Positions 60,631-64,000 of a stretch of DNA of 64,000 nucleotides are shown here, in pieces. The stretch lies in the NCBI GenBank assembly GCA_026929865.2, contig CM049402.1, positions 11,223,501 through 11,287,500 of the forward strand, written 5' to 3'. A model generated the notes under the pieces. The model worked only from the letters and a program-made list of their open reading frames with translations, did not search any database and had not been told where the DNA came from. The DNA comes from Hyperoplus lanceolatus (taxonomy: Eukaryota > Chordata > Actinopteri > Uranoscopiformes > Ammodytidae). A program made the position numbers and the translations under genes. Numbering within the stretch: the first letter of the stretch is position 1; every line of letters starts with the position of its first letter.

Positions 60631-61900
60631 GTAAGGGAATCACGCATTCGATCTACTACTATTTAGAATTGTTACGGGCAGTATGTTAACAAACCACAAA
60701 GGCATTTTCTCACAATGGCTTTTAGTTGGTATTGTTGGGCATTTGTATTTAGAAAGGGTAAGTGAGGGTGTTGTAATTTTGTCTTCAAGTGACTTGACTT
60801 GTTTCAAGTATGTTTTCACCAGGATTACACATGTCCAGCTTATAATATTGATAAACGTTTGGATGCATTTTGCTCATTGAAAAGTATTTGTCTTTAGTTG
60901 TCTCCATGGCTGTAAGCTGGTTAGGTGATTTGACACACATAAATAAGTTGATTGTAGAGGTTTTAAAATCTTGGAACATGTATTTGCTCCTCATTTGCTT
61001 AACGTTCTGAATTTTTTTTTGTTATTGCCACCATACAGGAATCCCATACCTGTCAGAAATGTAATCCTGTCTATTGGACATCTCCTAAAATGTTGATCAT
61101 TTCTGTGGTTTGGCTCTCAAATGGAACTAAACAGTTTAATTTAAAACATGTCCGGATCTCAGTGCTTGTTCCTTTGGCTACAATTGTTCATGTTGACACC
61201 TTTAGTTTTGACTCATACTATGGCCCGTACATTTGGGGGGCTGGGTTTTGTGTGTCATTTATTTTGTACATATTACGTCTCCTCCTTCTACAACACAACA
61301 ATATGCACATCAGGTTTGAGGGGCGTTGACGTTTAACTGATCCTTTATTGTTGCTTTGCATATACATACTTTTTTTTGTCAAAATCCATGGTCCTATATA
61401 TATTTTATCTATTTTCTATTTGCATATACTAGTCCATTGTGTTCTAATTCAGAATAGTTTCTCATTGGGCTTAGTTTTGTTTCTCACATAGTTTTAGCAC
61501 TTAGTTGGTGATTTATTTCACTATTAACCTATAGGATTTGTCAACGGATGTGGTTTGCATGCTCTTTACAAACACATTATTTATGGCTAAAGCTGTTGTC
61601 ACAAAAAGCTGCCACACCATTTTAAGAAAATGTACAGATACATCAGTAAGAGATTGGGATATTAAATGTTAAGCTAAACATGGCCATGCTATTCACACCG
61701 AAAAAGCAGTGGTCAAGAGATGCCCTGGTTCAATAATGCTGTAGTTTTAGAGGTGCCCTTTCATTCTGAGCGTCTAAACATTCGTCAAATAATTTAACTA
61801 TGTTCTTTGTAAATTAATATGCTCTTCATATACGATGTTTTTATTTATAGTCGGTTTGTATATACTTGCTGTTTGGGAGAATATGCAATTTCTAGACGCT
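60631..61900. other. Spacer before the last gamma exon
   Basis: Non-coding AT-rich DNA. I find no RE1 core here, unlike the other gamma spacers, and no recognisable mobile element. Confidence 0.75.
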
Positions 61901-61923
61901 ACTCACGATGTCGCTATTCACCA
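61901..61923 (+). promoter_or_regulatory. CSE-like promoter element, gamma gene 7
   Basis: ACTCACGATGTCGCTATTCA keeps the GTCGCT core about 220 bp before the ATG. A CATCCACCCACTG phrase downstream matches the CCACCCACTG of the other copies. Confidence 0.75.
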
Positions 61924-62120
61924 GCTGTAGTAGATAGTATGTCGACATCCACCCACTGTTGTCTATGTATAGTATAGCTGATAGTACTGCAGTTGATCGT
62001 ACAGAGGGACAGAGACCTGGTCGTGGATTTTGTTGATTTTGGTTTGAATCCTTTATTCATTTGGGGCTGTTTTCCTGCATACGAACTTGGGATCGTTTAT
62101 TGTTTCTGTTTGACGCCACA

Positions 62121-64000
62121 ATGGCTATCGCTGAGCAAGCATTACAAAGCTGTGCCGTTGTTTTACTGCTCCTTTCTTTTCATTTTGCCAATGGAGATAT
62201 AAGCTATTCTTTCCCGGAGGAGATGAAACGCGGATCTGTGATCGGAAATATCGCCAAAGACTTGGGTCTGGAAACAAGCAGGCTATCTGCTCGGAAAGCC
62301 CGTATTGATACCGATGGAAGCGACACACGTTATTGTGACTTAAACCTACGTAACGGGGATCTAACTATCGGCGAGAGGATTGACAGAGAGGGCCTTTGTG
62401 GAGACAAAGCATCCTGCGTTATAAAGCAAGAACTCATGTTAGAGAATCCGTTAGAATTGCATCGAATTAGTTTACATGTTCAGGATATAAATGATAACTC
62501 TCCGCAATTTAATAAAGACTTGATCCAAATAGATATAAGTGAATCTGCGGATAAAGGTGCACGATTTCCAATAGAAGAAGCACATGATGCGGATGTAGGC
62601 AAATATGCAGTTCAGACGTACAACCTCGAAACGAATGAACATTTTATTCTGGGCGTTGGGACAAATTCTGTGGAACTCGTCCTTAACAAGGAGCTTGACC
62701 GCGAAACATTAAAGGAAATCAATCTGCTTCTCACAGCAGTGGATGGCGGTTCTCCTCAAAAGTCAGGTACTGTGGTGATTCACGTCACTGTACTGGATGC
62801 TAATGATAACGTCCCTGTGTTCAGCCAGGCCGTCTATAAAGTCAGTCTGCCTGAAAACTCCCCACTAGGTACTGTCGTGCTGAAAGTCAGCGCCACGGAT
62901 GCAGACGAAGGGCTTAATGGGGATGTTACATATGATTTTGGACACATTTCAGAAGATGTAAAATCAATGTTTACCATAGATCAGAAGACTGGTGACATAA
63001 AGTTAACGACCACGGTTGATTTTGAAGTGGCATCGACGTTTGAACTGCGTGTCACAGCGAAAGATGGTTTGGGTTTAACTTCTTATGCGAAAGTCATCAT
63101 AGATGTTACTGATATAAATGACAACGCCCCAGTAATATATCTAAAATCCCTCACCAACCCAATTCCGGAGAATGTGTCACCTGGTACAGAGGTGGGCATC
63201 ATTAACGTGCAGGATAGAGACTCCGATAATAACAGACAGGTCCACTGCTCCATTCAACAAGGCGCCCCCTTTAAATTAGTTCCTTCTATTAAAAACTATT
63301 ATTCTCTGGTGACCACAGGACAACTGGACCGTGAACTAGTGTCTGATTACAACATTACAATCACTGCCACTGACGAGGGCTCTCCACCTCTGTCCTCCTC
63401 TAAAACTGTTCAGTTATCTGTAGCAGACATCAACGACAACCCACCTGTGTTTGAGGAACAGTCCTACAGCGCATATGTGACTGAAAATAACAAACCTGGC
63501 TCCACTTTATGTTCCGTTACTGCTCGAGACCCCGACTGGAGACAAAACGGTACAGTGATTTATTCTCTGTTGCCCGGTGAGGTGAACGGTGCCCCGGTGT
63601 CCTCCTATCTGTCTGTTAACGGAGACACGGGGGTAATCCACGCCGTGAGGGCGTTTGATTATGAACAGTTCAGGAGTTTTAAAGTCCACGTGATGGCCAG
63701 AGACAACGGTTCTCCTCCGCTCAGCAGCAACGTGACCGTCAGTGTGTTCATATCGGATGTGAATGACAACTCTCCTCAGATACTGTACCCCGCCCCGGAG
63801 GGCAACTCCTTCATGACCGAGCTGGTCCCCAAAGCTGCACACGGAGGCTCTCTGGTGTCCAAAGTGATAGCGGTGGACGCAGACTCCGGACAGAACGCCT
63901 GGCTGTCCTATCATATAGTCAAATCCACTGATCCGGGACTTTTCACTATCGGTCTCCACAGTGGAGAGATCAGGACACAGCGGGACCTTTCTGAGTCTGA
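62121..64000 (+). CDS. Protocadherin gamma-type variable exon 7, cut by the window end
   Basis: An open frame from [20 protein letters not shown] to the last base of the window with no stop (626 codons plus two bases). Signal peptide about residues 1-25, then EC1 ([17 protein letters not shown]) with the LCGDKASC loop and EC2 to EC6 with intact DxNDN linkers. EC1-EC3 are clearly different from copies 1-5 ([28 protein letters not shown]). From about 63170 ([19 protein letters not shown]) the sequence joins the homogenised block. The missing part should hold the end of EC6, the membrane span, the cytoplasmic piece and the donor. Confidence 0.93.
   Translation, partial: MAIAEQALQSCAVVLLLLSFHFANGDISYSFPEEMKRGSVIGNIAKDLGLETSRLSARKARIDTDGSDTRYCDLNLRNGDLTIGERIDREGLCGDKASCVIKQELMLENPLELHRISLHVQDINDNSPQFNKDLIQIDISESADKGARFPIEEAHDADVGKYAVQTYNLETNEHFILGVGTNSVELVLNKELDRETLKEINLLLTAVDGGSPQKSGTVVIHVTVLDANDNVPVFSQAVYKVSLPENSPLGTVVLKVSATDADEGLNGDVTYDFGHISEDVKSMFTIDQKTGDIKLTTTVDFEVASTFELRVTAKDGLGLTSYAKVIIDVTDINDNAPVIYLKSLTNPIPENVSPGTEVGIINVQDRDSDNNRQVHCSIQQGAPFKLVPSIKNYYSLVTTGQLDRELVSDYNITITATDEGSPPLSSSKTVQLSVADINDNPPVFEEQSYSAYVTENNKPGSTLCSVTARDPDWRQNGTVIYSLLPGEVNGAPVSSYLSVNGDTGVIHAVRAFDYEQFRSFKVHVMARDNGSPPLSSNVTVSVFISDVNDNSPQILYPAPEGNSFMTELVPKAAHGGSLVSKVIAVDADSGQNAWLSYHIVKSTDPGLFTIGLHSGEIRTQRDLSES

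Overview
This window is vertebrate genomic DNA carrying part of a clustered protocadherin (Pcdh) locus, almost certainly from a ray-finned (teleost) fish. The evidence is: an alpha C2-type variable exon followed directly by the three alpha constant exons; no beta genes between alpha and gamma; a tandem array of very similar gamma-type variable exons; and fish-type mobile elements (TTAA-flanked fold-back elements, a tRNA-derived SINE whose core ends in a CTTAA-like tail, a hAT-type MITE). All genes lie on the + strand.

Layout. 1-7591: non-coding DNA, with one old repeat at about 4988-5305. 7592-10172: variable exon of the alpha C2 protocadherin, with an apparent one-base frame change in a run of nine G. 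10173-25181: introns holding alpha constant exons 1 (13363-13427) and 2 (16250-16335) and several microsatellites. 25182-25486: alpha constant exon 3, ending in the lysine-rich tail and the stop, then a 3' UTR of about 2.9 kb to a polyadenylation signal near 28345. 28371-36180: alpha-gamma spacer made largely of microsatellites and short mobile elements. 36181-55228: five intact gamma variable exons, each exactly 795 codons to the splice donor. 56222-56842: what looks like the scar of a deleted gamma gene. 58238-60630: a gamma pseudogene. 62121-64000: a further gamma variable exon cut by the window end. The gamma constant exons lie beyond the window.

How the genes work. Each variable exon encodes a signal peptide, six cadherin ectodomains, one membrane span and a short cytoplasmic piece. 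It has its own promoter and is spliced to shared constant exons, giving different neurons different cell-surface adhesion labels. Two control motifs recur here. A CSE-like core (GTCGCT) sits about 190-235 bp before each gamma start codon. A near-perfect RE1/NRSE (REST-binding) site lies further upstream of six of the seven gamma genes and the scar, counting them together.

Evolution. The 3' part of every gamma exon (from EC4 through the cytoplasmic tail) is nearly identical between copies, while EC1-EC3 differ. This is the gene-conversion pattern known for fish Pcdh clusters. Genes 1 to 4 form a tandem array with a period of about 3.7 kb, and one conversion tract runs past the exon into intergenic DNA. 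A 1.87-kb TTAA-flanked element has inserted between the RE1 and the promoter of gene 5. Nothing here looks like a wholly new system. The most unusual items are the deleted-gene scar, the per-gene RE1 array and the mosaic conversion tract.
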